The notes under the pieces were generated by a model. That model was not told where the DNA came from and searched no databases. It saw only the letters and a program-made list of their open reading frames with translations. Of a stretch of 12,534 nucleotides of DNA, positions 1 to 6,647 are shown piece by piece. Origin of the DNA: an uncultured Oscillospiraceae bacterium (GTDB lineage Bacteria; Bacillota; Clostridia; Oscillospirales; Oscillospiraceae); NCBI GenBank assembly GCA_900769835.1, contig CAAGIE010000089.1, forward strand, positions 1-12,534, written 5' to 3'. Positions within the stretch are counted from its first letter, which is position 1; each line of letters starts with the position of its first letter. A program made the position numbers and the translations under genes.

Positions 1-40
1 AGTCCCAAACCACCCGCGCTCCCAGCTGCGCCACACCCGG
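1..40 (-). tRNA. tRNA-Pro (anticodon TGG), 5' part only, cut by window edge
   Basis: Read on the minus strand from base 40 down to base 1, the sequence has a 7-base acceptor strand CCGGGTG, TG linker, a D arm with GCGC/GCGC stem and an AGCTGGGA loop, then an anticodon stem strand GGTGG and loop TTTGGGA, which places TGG at the anticodon. C at position 1 and the TGG anticodon are typical of bacterial proline tRNA. The 3' half lies outside the window, so completeness cannot be judged. No separate promoter is obvious just upstream, so it may be read from the promoter at 250-278. Confidence 0.8.
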
Positions 41-66
41 ATATCTATTCAATTTTTATTGTTTTT

Positions 67-163
67 GCGTGGAAGTGGGACAAACTGTGGTCAAACTCAA
101 AATCCACGCTTTTTTGAGTTTGCTTATAATCCCGAAAGTCCGCATAAGTAAAGGCTTTTCGGG
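67..163. repeat. Cluster of three inverted repeats between the two tRNA-Pro segments
   Basis: Three inverted repeats are visible. GCGTGGA at 67-73 is complementary to TCCACGC at 103-109. CAAACTCAAAA at 92-102 is complementary to TTTTGAGTTTG at 112-122. CCCGAAA at 131-137 is complementary to TTTCGGG at 157-163, and the last is followed by CTTTTT on the plus strand. The first two overlap so that the 3' arm of one sits in the loop of the other; they could be mutually exclusive or form a pseudoknot. Function unknown. Confidence 0.6.
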
Positions 164-198
164 CTTTTTCATTTTCTACGGTGTTTTGCCCGGGGTAC

Positions 199-238
199 GC
201 TCCCAAAGCAGGCGCGCTACCAACTGCGCTACACCTGG
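199..238 (-). pseudogene. Truncated tRNA-Pro(TGG): 5' half only
   Basis: On the minus strand, bases 238 to 199 give an acceptor strand CCAGGTG, TA linker, a GCGC/GCGC D stem with loop AGTTGGTA, anticodon strand CCTGC and loop TTTGGGA with TGG as anticodon (bases 205-203). After two matching bases (GC) the sequence departs: the 3' anticodon strand is GCGTA instead of GCAGG, no TTCGA-type T loop follows, and no CACCTGG acceptor partner is found in the next 150 bases. It is very similar to the second tRNA-Pro 5' half at 1-40. It is best read as a broken tRNA gene. A stable processed 5' RNA cannot be excluded because the promoter in front looks intact. Confidence 0.7.
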
Positions 239-249
239 ATACTGTTGGT

Positions 250-278
250 ATTATACACGAGTCAATAGGAGAATGCAA
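250..278 (-). promoter_or_regulatory. Sigma-A type promoter for the tRNA-Pro locus
   Basis: On the minus strand a TTGCAT -35 element (bases 278-273) is followed by exactly 17 bp and a perfect TATAAT -10 element (255-250). Transcription would begin near base 243, about five bases before the tRNA-like 5' end at 238, which is typical spacing for tRNA genes. Confidence 0.7.
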
Positions 279-372
279 TCACAATTTTGCGGGGGAAAAT
301 GACACTTATGGTTGTGTGAAATGACGGAAAAAATGAAAAGTGCGGGGGTAAAAACAGGGGAAACGGAGCGTT

Positions 373-390
373 GTTGCATAACTATGCAAG
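373..390. promoter_or_regulatory. Distal ARG-like box (probable ArgR/AhrC operator)
   Basis: TTGCATAACTATGCAA at 374-389 is a perfect 16-bp palindrome apart from its two central bases. Its 14-bp core TGCATA-AC-TATGCA fits the ArgR box architecture TGnATA-nn-TATnCA known from bacterial arginine regulators. It lies about 165 bp upstream of the predicted transcription start of the ABC transporter operon. A TATAAT at 391-396 just downstream has no good -35 partner. Confidence 0.65.
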
Positions 391-393
391 TAT

Positions 394-411
394 AATGAAT
401 ATCTATAAAAC
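394..411. promoter_or_regulatory. Second, weaker ARG-like box in tandem
   Basis: The core TGAATATCTATAAA at 396-409 has a perfect left half (TGAATA) and a degenerate right half. Its centre is 21 bp from the centre of the box at 375-388, the spacing of tandem ARG boxes bound by one ArgR hexamer in known systems. Confidence 0.45.
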
Positions 412-511
412 TAAATATGTATATAACGCATAAAATTCTTGACTGAAACACATTTGTTTTTGACAGATGGAAAAAATCTTCAAAAATGCCCGACTTTTTT
501 CGCGTTTTTCA

Positions 512-540
512 TTGACTTAACTATGCACAAGTGTTATAGT
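512..540 (+). promoter_or_regulatory. Promoter of the TrpXYZ-like ABC transporter operon
   Basis: TTGACT at 512-517 and TATAGT at 535-540 are separated by 17 bp. The predicted start is near base 547, giving a leader of about 35 bases that includes a small dyad (TCCCA 553-557 with TGGGA 562-566) and an AAAGGAG ribosome site about 8 bases before the ATG at 582. Confidence 0.75.
514..527. promoter_or_regulatory. Proximal ARG-like half box inside the promoter
   Basis: The right nine bases AACTATGCA are identical to those of the palindrome at 375-388. The left half (GACTTA) is degenerate, as expected where it must also serve as the -35 element. It covers the -35/-10 spacer, so bound protein would block RNA polymerase. 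Its centre is 139 bp from the distal box centre. Confidence 0.45.
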
Positions 541-581
541 AGAACAATCATATCCCAAGACTGGGAAAGGAGAAAAGCAAT

Positions 582-1538
582 ATGAAAAAGTTAATTGCGC
601 TTCTGTTGGTAGCAATGATGGTATTGGGTCTGTTCGCAGGCTGCAAGAAGGACGGCAAGGCAAAGTATACCGTCGGTATTTGCCAGCTGGTTCAGCACGA
701 TGCGCTGGACGCCGCTACCCAGGGCTTTATGGACGCTCTTAAGGAAGAACTGGGTGAGGACGCAGTGAAGTTCGACCTGCAGAATGCTGCCGGCGACACC
801 AATACTTGCGCCACCATCGTAAATGATTTCGTTTCCAACGATGTGGATCTGATCATGGCAAATGCAACTCCCGCTCTGCAGGCAGCTGCAAACGCCACCA
901 AGGACATCCCCATCCTGGGCACCTCTGTAACTGAGTACGGCGTGGCACTGGGCATTGACAATTTCAACGGTCTGGTTGGCACCAATGTTTCCGGCACTTC
1001 CGACCTGGCTCCTCTGGACAGGCAGGCCGCAATGGTCAAGGAGTGGTTCCCCGAAGCAAAGAATGTTGGTCTGCTGTACTGCTCTGCAGAAGCAAACTCC
1101 AAGTATCAGGTAGAAGAAGTGGCAAAAATGCTCGAGAAGGAGGGTTACACCTGCGAGATGTACTCCTTCGCAGACACCAACGACCTGCCCGCAGTTGCTG
1201 AGCAGTGCAATGCTGAGTCTGATGTGATCTACATCCCCACCGATAACACCGCCGCAAGCGCCGCTGATATTATTGGCAGCAAGTGCGAAAGCACCCCCAT
1301 CATCGCTGGCGAGTCTGGCATCTGCAAGGGTTGTGGTGTTGCAACTCTGTCCATCAACTACTACGACCTGGGTGTAGCCACCGGTAAGATGGCCGCCAAG
1401 ATCCTCAAGGGCGAGGCAAAGATCTCCGAGATGAAGATCGAGTATGTGGACGAGTCCACTCTGAAGTACCGGTACAATAAGGCCATCTGCGACAAGCTGG
1501 GCCTGACTCCTCCTGCAAACTACGAGGAGCTGAAGTAA
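582..1538 (+). CDS. ABC transporter substrate-binding lipoprotein, TrpX-like (COG2984/ABC_sub_bind type)
   Basis: This 318-residue protein is the ligand-catching part of an importer, anchored outside the membrane by lipid. Residues 1-20 are a lipoprotein signal peptide with the lipobox LFAG followed by Cys21. The mature part has the family pattern seen in TrpX-like proteins: QHDALDAATQGF at 38-49, QNAAGD at 67-72, and ANATPALQA at 93-101, followed by a two-lobed periplasmic-binding fold. Known relatives bind aromatic amino acids (TrpX of streptococci, the tyrosine-binding adhesin CD0873 of Clostridioides difficile), but family members differ in ligand. ARG-like boxes upstream suggest an arginine-linked substrate here; that is inference. 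The start is well supported by AAAGGAG and the signal peptide. A terminator hairpin follows the stop and probably lets only part of transcription pass to the permease. Confidence 0.88.
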   Translation: MKKLIALLLVAMMVLGLFAGCKKDGKAKYTVGICQLVQHDALDAATQGFMDALKEELGEDAVKFDLQNAAGDTNTCATIVNDFVSNDVDLIMANATPALQAAANATKDIPILGTSVTEYGVALGIDNFNGLVGTNVSGTSDLAPLDRQAAMVKEWFPEAKNVGLLYCSAEANSKYQVEEVAKMLEKEGYTCEMYSFADTNDLPAVAEQCNAESDVIYIPTDNTAASAADIIGSKCESTPIIAGESGICKGCGVATLSINYYDLGVATGKMAAKILKGEAKISEMKIEYVDESTLKYRYNKAICDKLGLTPPANYEELK

Positions 1539-1548
1539 TAAGCACCAA

Positions 1549-1578
1549 GGGCGGGATCACTGCTATCCCGCCCTTTTT
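1549..1578 (+). terminator. Intra-operon terminator/attenuating hairpin after the lipoprotein gene
   Basis: GGGCGGGAT (1549-1557) pairs with ATCCCGCCC (1565-1573) around a 7-base loop and is followed by TTTTT. It sits 10 bases after the lipoprotein stop and 25 bases before the permease start. No new promoter is visible in between, so readthrough must feed the two downstream genes, giving more binding protein than membrane complex. Confidence 0.85.
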
Positions 1579-1602
1579 ACTGATGTAACGAGAGGTTATT
1601 CT

Positions 1603-2547
1603 ATGTTTAGTAGTTTCTTTAATGCAATGCCCGGTGCGATCAGCCAGGGCTTGGTTTGGGGTGTAATGGCCATCGGTCTTTACATCACGTATAAGATCCT
1701 GGAGTTATCCGACCTGACGGTGGACGGCTCTTTCTGTACCGGCGGCGCAGTTTGCGTAATGGCCATGATCGGTGGTCAGAGCGTTTGGGTCGCAATGCTG
1801 CTGGCAACCCTGGCAGGTATGGCGGCCGGCGCAGTTACAGGTTTCTTCCATACAAAGTGCAAGATCCCCGCGATTCTTTCCGGCATCCTGACACAACTGG
1901 GTCTGTGGTCTGTGAACCTGGCGATCATGGATATGAGCGCCACCAAGCGTCTGGATGTGGACAAGATGAACGTGCTGGTGTCTATGCGCTTTATTAAGGA
2001 CGTAGAAAAGGGCAGACAGCCCTTCTATATGCACCCTATTTTCACTGTGGGCATTGTGATCATCGTACTGATCGCAGTGTTGTACTGGTTCTTCGGTACT
2101 GAGAAGGGCGCATCTATCCGCGCAACCGGCGCAAATGCCAATATGGCAAGAGCCCAGGGTATCAACACCGACTCCAACAAAATGCTGGGACTGATGATCT
2201 CCAACGGTCTGGTGGCTCTGTCCGGCGCTTTGCTGAGCCAGTACAACGGCTTTGCTGAGATCAATATGGGTCGTGGCGCTATCGTCATTGGCCTGGCGGC
2301 AATTATTATCGGTGATGTACTGTTTGCGAAGTTGTTCCGCAACTTTGCCCTGAAACTGGCGGCAGTGTGTATCGGCGCCGTGATCTATTATATTGTTGTG
2401 CAGTTTGTTATCAGTGTTCTGGATATCGATACCAACTACCTCAAACTGTTCTCTGCTTTGATCGTTGCAATCTTCCTGGCGGCTCCCAGCCTGACCGGAA
2501 AGATGAGTTTCTTAAAGGGAAAGGAGAAGCACCATGTTAAGAATTGA
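1603..2547 (+). CDS. ABC transporter permease, TrpY-like (COG4120, BPD_transp_2 fold)
   Basis: This 314-residue, strongly hydrophobic protein forms the membrane channel of the importer. About eight membrane segments can be counted, starting around residues 13-32. Family marks include SDLTVDGSF at 36-44 near the first segments, KCKIPAILSGILT at 85-97, and RATGAN..MARAQGI at 173-187, the cytoplasmic loop that contacts the ATPase in the branched-chain/ribose class of permeases. The C-terminus ends in a basic tail. The start has an AGAGG ribosome site seven bases upstream. It follows the lipoprotein gene after a terminator hairpin, and its last 14 bases overlap the start of the ATPase gene, so the two are probably translationally coupled. 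Substrate cannot be told from the permease. Confidence 0.88.
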   Translation: MFSSFFNAMPGAISQGLVWGVMAIGLYITYKILELSDLTVDGSFCTGGAVCVMAMIGGQSVWVAMLLATLAGMAAGAVTGFFHTKCKIPAILSGILTQLGLWSVNLAIMDMSATKRLDVDKMNVLVSMRFIKDVEKGRQPFYMHPIFTVGIVIIVLIAVLYWFFGTEKGASIRATGANANMARAQGINTDSNKMLGLMISNGLVALSGALLSQYNGFAEINMGRGAIVIGLAAIIIGDVLFAKLFRNFALKLAAVCIGAVIYYIVVQFVISVLDIDTNYLKLFSALIVAIFLAAPSLTGKMSFLKGKEKHHVKN

Positions 2548-3328
2548 AAATATCGTCAAGGTGTTCAATCCCGGTACCATTAACGAAAAGGTAGCGCTGA
2601 GCGGTCTGAATTTGCACCTGAAGCCCGGCGATTTTGTAACCGTCATCGGCGGCAACGGTGCCGGTAAGAGTACCATGCTCAATTGCGTGTCCGGTGCCTA
2701 TACCGTGGATGAGGGTCATATCCTGATCGATGGCGTGGATGTCACCAAACTTCCTGAGTTCAAGCGGGCAAAGTTCATCGGTCGTGTGTTCCAGGATCCT
2801 ATGATGGGTACCGCCGCTACCATGCAGATCGAAGAAAATCTTGCTCTGGCGGCCCGTCGTGGCAGACCCCGTCTGCTCCGACCCGGCATCACCAAAAAGG
2901 AGCGGGAAATGTTCCGTGAGCAGTTGAAGATCCTGGATCTGGGTCTGGAAGATCGCCTGACCGCAAAGGTTGGCCTGCTGTCCGGTGGCCAGCGTCAGGC
3001 GCTGACACTGCTGATGGCAACTCTGCAAAAGCCCAAACTCCTGCTGCTGGATGAACATACCGCCGCTCTGGATCCCAAGACCGCGGCAAAGGTGCTGGAA
3101 GCCACCCAGAAGATCGTGGAAAAGGACAACCTGACCACGCTGATGATCACCCACAATATGCGTGATGCCATTGCCTATGGCAACCGCCTGATCATGATGT
3201 ATAACGGCCGCGTTGTGGTAGATGTCAGCGGCGAGCAGAAGAAGCAACTCACCGTAGAGCAGCTTCTGGCGCTTTTCAGCAAGGCCAGCGGCTCCGACGA
3301 AGCAGACGATAAACTCCTGCTCTCCTAA
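2534..3328 (+). CDS. ABC transporter ATP-binding protein, TrpZ-like (COG1101)
   Basis: This 264-residue cytoplasmic ATPase powers the importer. All the nucleotide-binding motifs are intact: Walker A GGNGAGKST at 39-47, Q-loop glutamine 87 in VFQDP, signature LSGGQ at 149-153, Walker B LLLLDE ending in catalytic Glu174, D-loop ALDP around 178-181, and switch histidine 207. The segment ARRGRPRLLRPGITKKE near 107-123 is typical of this subgroup. The ribosome site AAGGAG (2521-2526) lies inside the end of the permease gene and the frames overlap by 14 bases. It is the last gene of the operon, ending just before the convergent terminator at 3336-3367. Confidence 0.92.
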   Translation: MLRIENIVKVFNPGTINEKVALSGLNLHLKPGDFVTVIGGNGAGKSTMLNCVSGAYTVDEGHILIDGVDVTKLPEFKRAKFIGRVFQDPMMGTAATMQIEENLALAARRGRPRLLRPGITKKEREMFREQLKILDLGLEDRLTAKVGLLSGGQRQALTLLMATLQKPKLLLLDEHTAALDPKTAAKVLEATQKIVEKDNLTTLMITHNMRDAIAYGNRLIMMYNGRVVVDVSGEQKKQLTVEQLLALFSKASGSDEADDKLLLS

Positions 3329-3335
3329 ATAAAAA

Positions 3336-3367
3336 AGAACTCCCTGAGCCGAGGCTCAGGGAGTTCT
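3336..3367. terminator. Convergent bidirectional terminator between the two operons
   Basis: AGAACTCCCTGAGC (3336-3349) pairs with GCTCAGGGAGTTCT (3354-3367) around the tetraloop CGAG. On the minus strand the hairpin is followed by TTTTTTATTTA and begins one base after the argF stop codon. On the plus strand the T-tract is poorer (CTTAT), so it is a better terminator for the arginine operon than for the transporter. Confidence 0.85.
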
Positions 3368-3368
3368 C

Positions 3369-4367
3369 TTATACATTCACAATGCCGGTCAGGGTTGCCA
3401 GCATCACAGCCTTAATGGTGTGCATCCGGTTTTCGGCTTCCCGGAACACGATGGACTGCTCGCTTTCAAACACCTCGTTGGTAACTTCCATAGCGTCAAT
3501 GTGGAACTTTTCCCCCATTTCCTTGCCGATCTTGGTGTTCAGATCGTGGAAAGCGGGGAGACAGTGCATAAACACGGTGGAGTCCTTGCCGGAGCTCTTC
3601 ATGCAGGCGGTGTTGACCTGATAGGGGGACAACTCTTCAATGCGCTCCTGCCAAACCTCGTCCGGCTCACCCATAGATACCCAAACGTCGGTGCAGATCA
3701 CATCAGCGCCCTGTACGGCCTTCACGGGATCGGTTTCAAAGGTCAGGGTAGCGCCGGTGTCCTTAGCGATCTCCCGGCAGGCGGCCACCAGTTCGGGGGA
3801 GGGGAAATACTTTTCGGGGCAGCAGGCGGTGAAGTTCAGACCCAGTTTTGCGCAACCTACCATCAGGGAGTTGCCCATATTGTAGCGGGCATCGCCCATA
3901 AACACGAAGTTCAGACCCTTGAGTTTGCCGAACTGCTCACGAATGGTCATCATATCTGCCAGGATCTGGGTGGGATGGAACTCGTTGGTCAGGCCGTTCC
4001 ACACGGGAACGTCCGCATATTTTGCCAGTTCTTCCACGATCTCCTGACCGTAGCCGCGGTACTCAATGCCGTCATAAATGGATGCCAGCACTCTTGCGGT
4101 GTCCGCAATGCTCTCTTTTTTGCCGATCTGGGAACCGGTGGGGTCCAGATAGGTGACGCCCATACCCAGGTCATAAGCCGCAACCTCAAAACTGCAGCGG
4201 GTGCGGGTGCTGGTCTTTTCAAAGATCAGGGCGATGTTCTTGCCCTGACACAACTTGTGAGGAATGCCCGCCTTTTTCTGCGCCTTGAGCTGGTCAGCCA
4301 GATCGATCAGTTGCAGGATCTCCTCGGGAGTGTAGTCCAGCAGTTTCAGTAAGTCCTTGTTTTTCAT
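3369..4367 (-). CDS. argF: Ornithine carbamoyltransferase
   Basis: It joins carbamoyl phosphate to ornithine to make citrulline, the step before argG. The 332-residue protein has the carbamoyl-phosphate site STRTR at 53-57, HPTQ at 131-134, the ornithine-loop SMG at 231-233 in DVWVSMGEPDE, and HCLP at 268-271 with the catalytic cysteine 269. Length fits the 330-340 residue class. An in-frame GTG exists at 4379, but it would overlap the end of the upstream ATPase gene; the ATG at 4367 has GAGG six bases upstream and gives the usual N-terminus, so I chose it. The ribosome site overlaps the ATPase stop codon, indicating coupling. It is the last gene of the operon. The catabolic enzyme ArcB has similar sequence, but placement with argG and argH points to biosynthesis. 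Confidence 0.93.
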   Translation of the reverse strand: MKNKDLLKLLDYTPEEILQLIDLADQLKAQKKAGIPHKLCQGKNIALIFEKTSTRTRCSFEVAAYDLGMGVTYLDPTGSQIGKKESIADTARVLASIYDGIEYRGYGQEIVEELAKYADVPVWNGLTNEFHPTQILADMMTIREQFGKLKGLNFVFMGDARYNMGNSLMVGCAKLGLNFTACCPEKYFPSPELVAACREIAKDTGATLTFETDPVKAVQGADVICTDVWVSMGEPDEVWQERIEELSPYQVNTACMKSSGKDSTVFMHCLPAFHDLNTKIGKEMGEKFHIDAMEVTNEVFESEQSIVFREAENRMHTIKAVMLATLTGIVNV

Positions 4368-4375
4368 AGCATACC

Positions 4376-5113
4376 TCACAGAACTTTAGAAAGGAATGTT
4401 TGCAGACGCTCGCTCTTGGGGTTGTGGAAGATCTCCTCGGGAGTACCTTCCTCCAGAATCACACCCTCGTCAATGAACACCACCCGGTTGGAAACCTCGC
4501 GGGCGAAGCCCATTTCGTGGGTGACCACCACCATGGTCATACCGGACTGCACCAGACGCTTCATAACATCCAGTACTTCGCCGACCATTTCGGGGTCCAG
4601 AGCGGAGGTGGGCTCGTCGAAAAGCATGACCTCAGGCTCCATGCACAACGCGCGCACAATGGCAACACGCTGCTTCTGACCGCCGGAGAGTTGATTGGGG
4701 TAGTCGTTGGCGCGGTCGGCAAGACCAACGCGACCCAGCAGTTCCAGCGCCTTTTCTTCGGCCTCAGCCTTGGCGAGTTTCTTGAGCAGCACCGGCGCCA
4801 GAGTCATGTTGTCCAGAATGGTCAGATGGGGGAACAGATTAAACTGCTGGAACACCATACCCATCTTCTGACGATGGAGGTTCAGATCCACCTTTTCCTG
4901 GGTCAGATCCACACCGTCGAATACGATACTGCCGCCGGAAGGAGTTTCCAGCAGGTTCAGGCAACGCAGGAAGGTAGACTTGCCGGAGCCGGATGCACCG
5001 ATGACGCAAACCACATCGCCCTTGTGGATATCAATGTCGATACCCTTGAGTACTTCGATCTTTTCAAAGTCTTTTTTCAGGCCTCTGACCTGAATGATCG
5101 CATTATTTTCCAT
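4376..5113 (-). CDS. Polar amino-acid ABC transporter ATP-binding protein (ArtM/GlnQ/HisP type)
   Basis: This 245-residue ATPase drives the amino-acid importer encoded by the two genes before it. Motifs are complete: Walker A GASGSGKST at 39-47, Q-loop Gln89 in VFQQFNLFPHLT, signature LSGGQKQRV at 142-150, Walker B VMLFDE at 162-167 with catalytic Glu167, D-loop SALDP at 170-174, and switch His199 in VVTHEM. These are the hallmarks of the polar amino-acid uptake family (PAAT), whose members carry arginine, lysine, histidine, ornithine, glutamine or cystine. The ATG overlaps the permease gene by 11 bases and has only a distant AGGAG, so it probably relies on coupled translation. Substrate is inferred from the arginine operon, not from this protein. 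Confidence 0.93.
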   Translation of the reverse strand: MENNAIIQVRGLKKDFEKIEVLKGIDIDIHKGDVVCVIGASGSGKSTFLRCLNLLETPSGGSIVFDGVDLTQEKVDLNLHRQKMGMVFQQFNLFPHLTILDNMTLAPVLLKKLAKAEAEEKALELLGRVGLADRANDYPNQLSGGQKQRVAIVRALCMEPEVMLFDEPTSALDPEMVGEVLDVMKRLVQSGMTMVVVTHEMGFAREVSNRVVFIDEGVILEEGTPEEIFHNPKSERLQTFLSKVL

Positions 5114-5789
5114 CGCTCTTGCTCAGTCTCCTTTCCAGAACTACCAGCAACCGTGTCATAATGATCACCATTACCAGGTAAACAACAGCAAGGATCAGTA
5201 TGGGGTTGACGGCGTCATAAGTCTTGTTACGGATATTGGTAGCGGCCTTGGTAACATCCACAACTGCCACATAACCTGCAACGGAGGTCTCCTTCAGCAG
5301 GGCAATGCACTCATTGCCGATGGCAGGGAGGATGTTCTTGATAGCCTGGGGCAGGATGATCTTCGCCATTGCCTGACCCTTGGAAAGGCCCAGACTGCGG
5401 GCGGCTTCCATCTGACCCTTATCCACGGCATTGATACCACTGCGGATCAGTTCAGCCATATAAGCGCCGGAGTTGATACCGAAAGCAATAATGGCAACCG
5501 GCACACCGTTGGTGGCGCTGGAGAAAATAATGAAGAAGAACACCAGCAGCAAGACGGTAACGGGGATGCCGCGAATGACGGTGGTATAAGCGTCGCAGAT
5601 CCAGTTGAGAATGCGGAGTTTTTTGTTGCCTTCGCAGAAATATTTCGTAATGGCGATCAGAGCGCCGATGATCACACCGATCACCAGAGCGCCGAAGGTG
5701 ATGAGCAGGGTGTTGCCCAAGCCCTCCACCAGCCACATATAGCGGTTATCTTCCAGGAAAGTATCCCGCAGTTGATCAAACCAAGTCAT
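5103..5789 (-). CDS. Polar amino-acid ABC transporter permease (HisM/ArtQ type)
   Basis: This 228-residue inner-membrane protein forms the channel, probably as a homodimer because only one permease gene is present. Membrane segments are visible around residues 24-47, 76-90, 97-118 and 193-215. The TVIRGIP motif at 70-76 and the cytoplasmic EAA loop (GQMEAARSLGLSKGQA at 125-140, then the ILPQAIKNILPAIGNE stretch) that docks to the ATPase are typical of this family. The ribosome site is AAAAAGGAA about 10 bases before the ATG. An 80-base gap carrying a strong hairpin separates it from the binding-protein gene, whereas it overlaps the ATPase gene by 11 bases. Confidence 0.92.
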   Translation of the reverse strand: MTWFDQLRDTFLEDNRYMWLVEGLGNTLLITFGALVIGVIIGALIAITKYFCEGNKKLRILNWICDAYTTVIRGIPVTVLLLVFFFIIFSSATNGVPVAIIAFGINSGAYMAELIRSGINAVDKGQMEAARSLGLSKGQAMAKIILPQAIKNILPAIGNECIALLKETSVAGYVAVVDVTKAATNIRNKTYDAVNPILILAVVYLVMVIIMTRLLVVLERRLSKSDGK

Positions 5790-5826
5790 AAGTTGTAATT
5801 CCTTTTTATAATCTAAAACTCAAGCG

Positions 5827-5851
5827 GGCTCCGTGCATTTCGCACGGAGCC
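5827..5851 (-). other. Intra-operon stem-loop after the binding-protein gene
   Basis: A perfect 10-bp stem (GGCTCCGTGC with GCACGGAGCC) encloses the loop GAAAT on the minus strand. It is not followed by a T-tract, so it is unlikely to stop transcription. It lies between the lipoprotein stop and the permease start and probably protects the upstream mRNA from 3' decay, raising binding-protein yield. This role is inferred from position. Confidence 0.7.
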
Positions 5852-5869
5852 ACACTGTGGAAACGTTTG

Positions 5870-6634
5870 TCAGGGCTTCATGTAGTCCTCACCGAACTCG
5901 GTGAAGATCTCTTCAATGGTGCCGTCGTCGATCATAGCGGTGAGATACTTGTTGATCTCTTCTACCAGATCCTCGGAACCGAAAGCAAATGCAAATGCGT
6001 AGGGCTCTTCGGTCAGCTTCTCGTCCAGAATGACCAGGCCGTCGCCGTCAGCGACCATCTGCAGAGCAGTCAGGTTATCCACGATCCAGGCGTCCACCTT
6101 GCCGGTGGTCAGAGCAGCCTTAGCGTCAGCGTTGGCGTTGAATGCCTGGAAAGCGATGTCCTCATCCTGGCAAGTGGACTCAGCGGTGGTACCGGTCTGA
6201 ACGGAAACGGTCTTGCCGGCCAGATCAGCCTTGCCCTTGATGGTGCTGCCGTCCTGCACAACGATCACCTGAGCGGCGTTGTAGTAGGGGATGGTGAACA
6301 GCATGTTCTTCTGGCGATCCTCGGTGATGGTGATGCCGGACATGCCGCAGTCGTACTTACCGGCCTGCACACCGGGCAGAACGGACTCGAAGTCCATCTG
6401 AGCGATTTCCAGTTCCACGCCCAGCTTCTCACAGATCAGCTTCATGATCTCAACTTCAATACCAACAACTTCGCCATTTTCCAGGCTCTCAAAGGGAGCA
6501 AAGTCGGGGCTGGTAGCGACTACCAACTTGCCGGACTTTTTAACCTGCTTCAGGGAGGGACCCTTCTTGCCGCAAGCGGTCATCAGAGCAAAACACATAG
6601 CCAGTGCCAGAACCAATGCGATCAGTTTTTTCAT
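5870..6634 (-). CDS. Amino-acid ABC transporter substrate-binding lipoprotein (SBP_bac_3 family)
   Basis: This 254-residue lipoprotein captures an amino acid outside the membrane and hands it to the permease. Residues 1-20 form a lipoprotein signal peptide ending in LMTA before Cys21. The mature protein shows the family 3 pattern: TSPDFAPFE at 41-49, the ligand-carboxylate arginine 107 in MSGITITEDRQ, FTIPYY at 113-118, and Asp186 in VDAWIVDN, the usual contact for the ligand amino group. Relatives bind arginine, ornithine, lysine, histidine or glutamine; the side-chain pocket does not decide between these by eye. Being in an operon with argG, argH and argF favours arginine, ornithine or citrulline. 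The ribosome site GAGAGG overlaps the argH stop codon, with 13 bases between the two genes. Confidence 0.92.
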   Translation of the reverse strand: MKKLIALVLALAMCFALMTACGKKGPSLKQVKKSGKLVVATSPDFAPFESLENGEVVGIEVEIMKLICEKLGVELEIAQMDFESVLPGVQAGKYDCGMSGITITEDRQKNMLFTIPYYNAAQVIVVQDGSTIKGKADLAGKTVSVQTGTTAESTCQDEDIAFQAFNANADAKAALTTGKVDAWIVDNLTALQMVADGDGLVILDEKLTEEPYAFAFAFGSEDLVEEINKYLTAMIDDGTIEEIFTEFGEDYMKP

Positions 6635-6647
6635 AATTCATTACCTC

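Larger units (their letters stand above)
241..581. other. 341-bp gene-free stretch with regulatory sites
   Basis: No convincing gene lies here. It contains the minus-strand tRNA promoter (250-278), a tandem pair of ARG-like boxes (373-411), and the plus-strand promoter of the ABC transporter (512-540). Short open frames present lack ribosome sites. I looked for a T-box leader, common for amino-acid transporter genes of this class, and saw no AGGGTGG-type T-box core between 390 and 581. Confidence 0.6.

Noticed and set aside
45..302. 77-codon frames on both strands over the tRNA-Pro region
   Set aside because: They run through tRNA-like sequence and inverted repeats, have no convincing ribosome site, and show no recognisable domain.
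304..378. Short plus-strand frame beginning near 321 and a 66-codon minus-strand frame at 251-451
   Set aside because: Neither has a ribosome site, and the minus-strand frame runs across the operator palindrome and into the tRNA promoter.
390..581. T-box leader for the amino-acid transporter
   Set aside because: No T-box core (AGGGTGG-like) or antiterminator/terminator pair is visible, and the predicted leader is only about 35 bases.
4368..4379. GTG start for argF four codons upstream
   Set aside because: It overlaps the ATPase stop region and would place the GAGG ribosome site inside the gene; the ATG at 4367 has proper spacing and the usual N-terminus.
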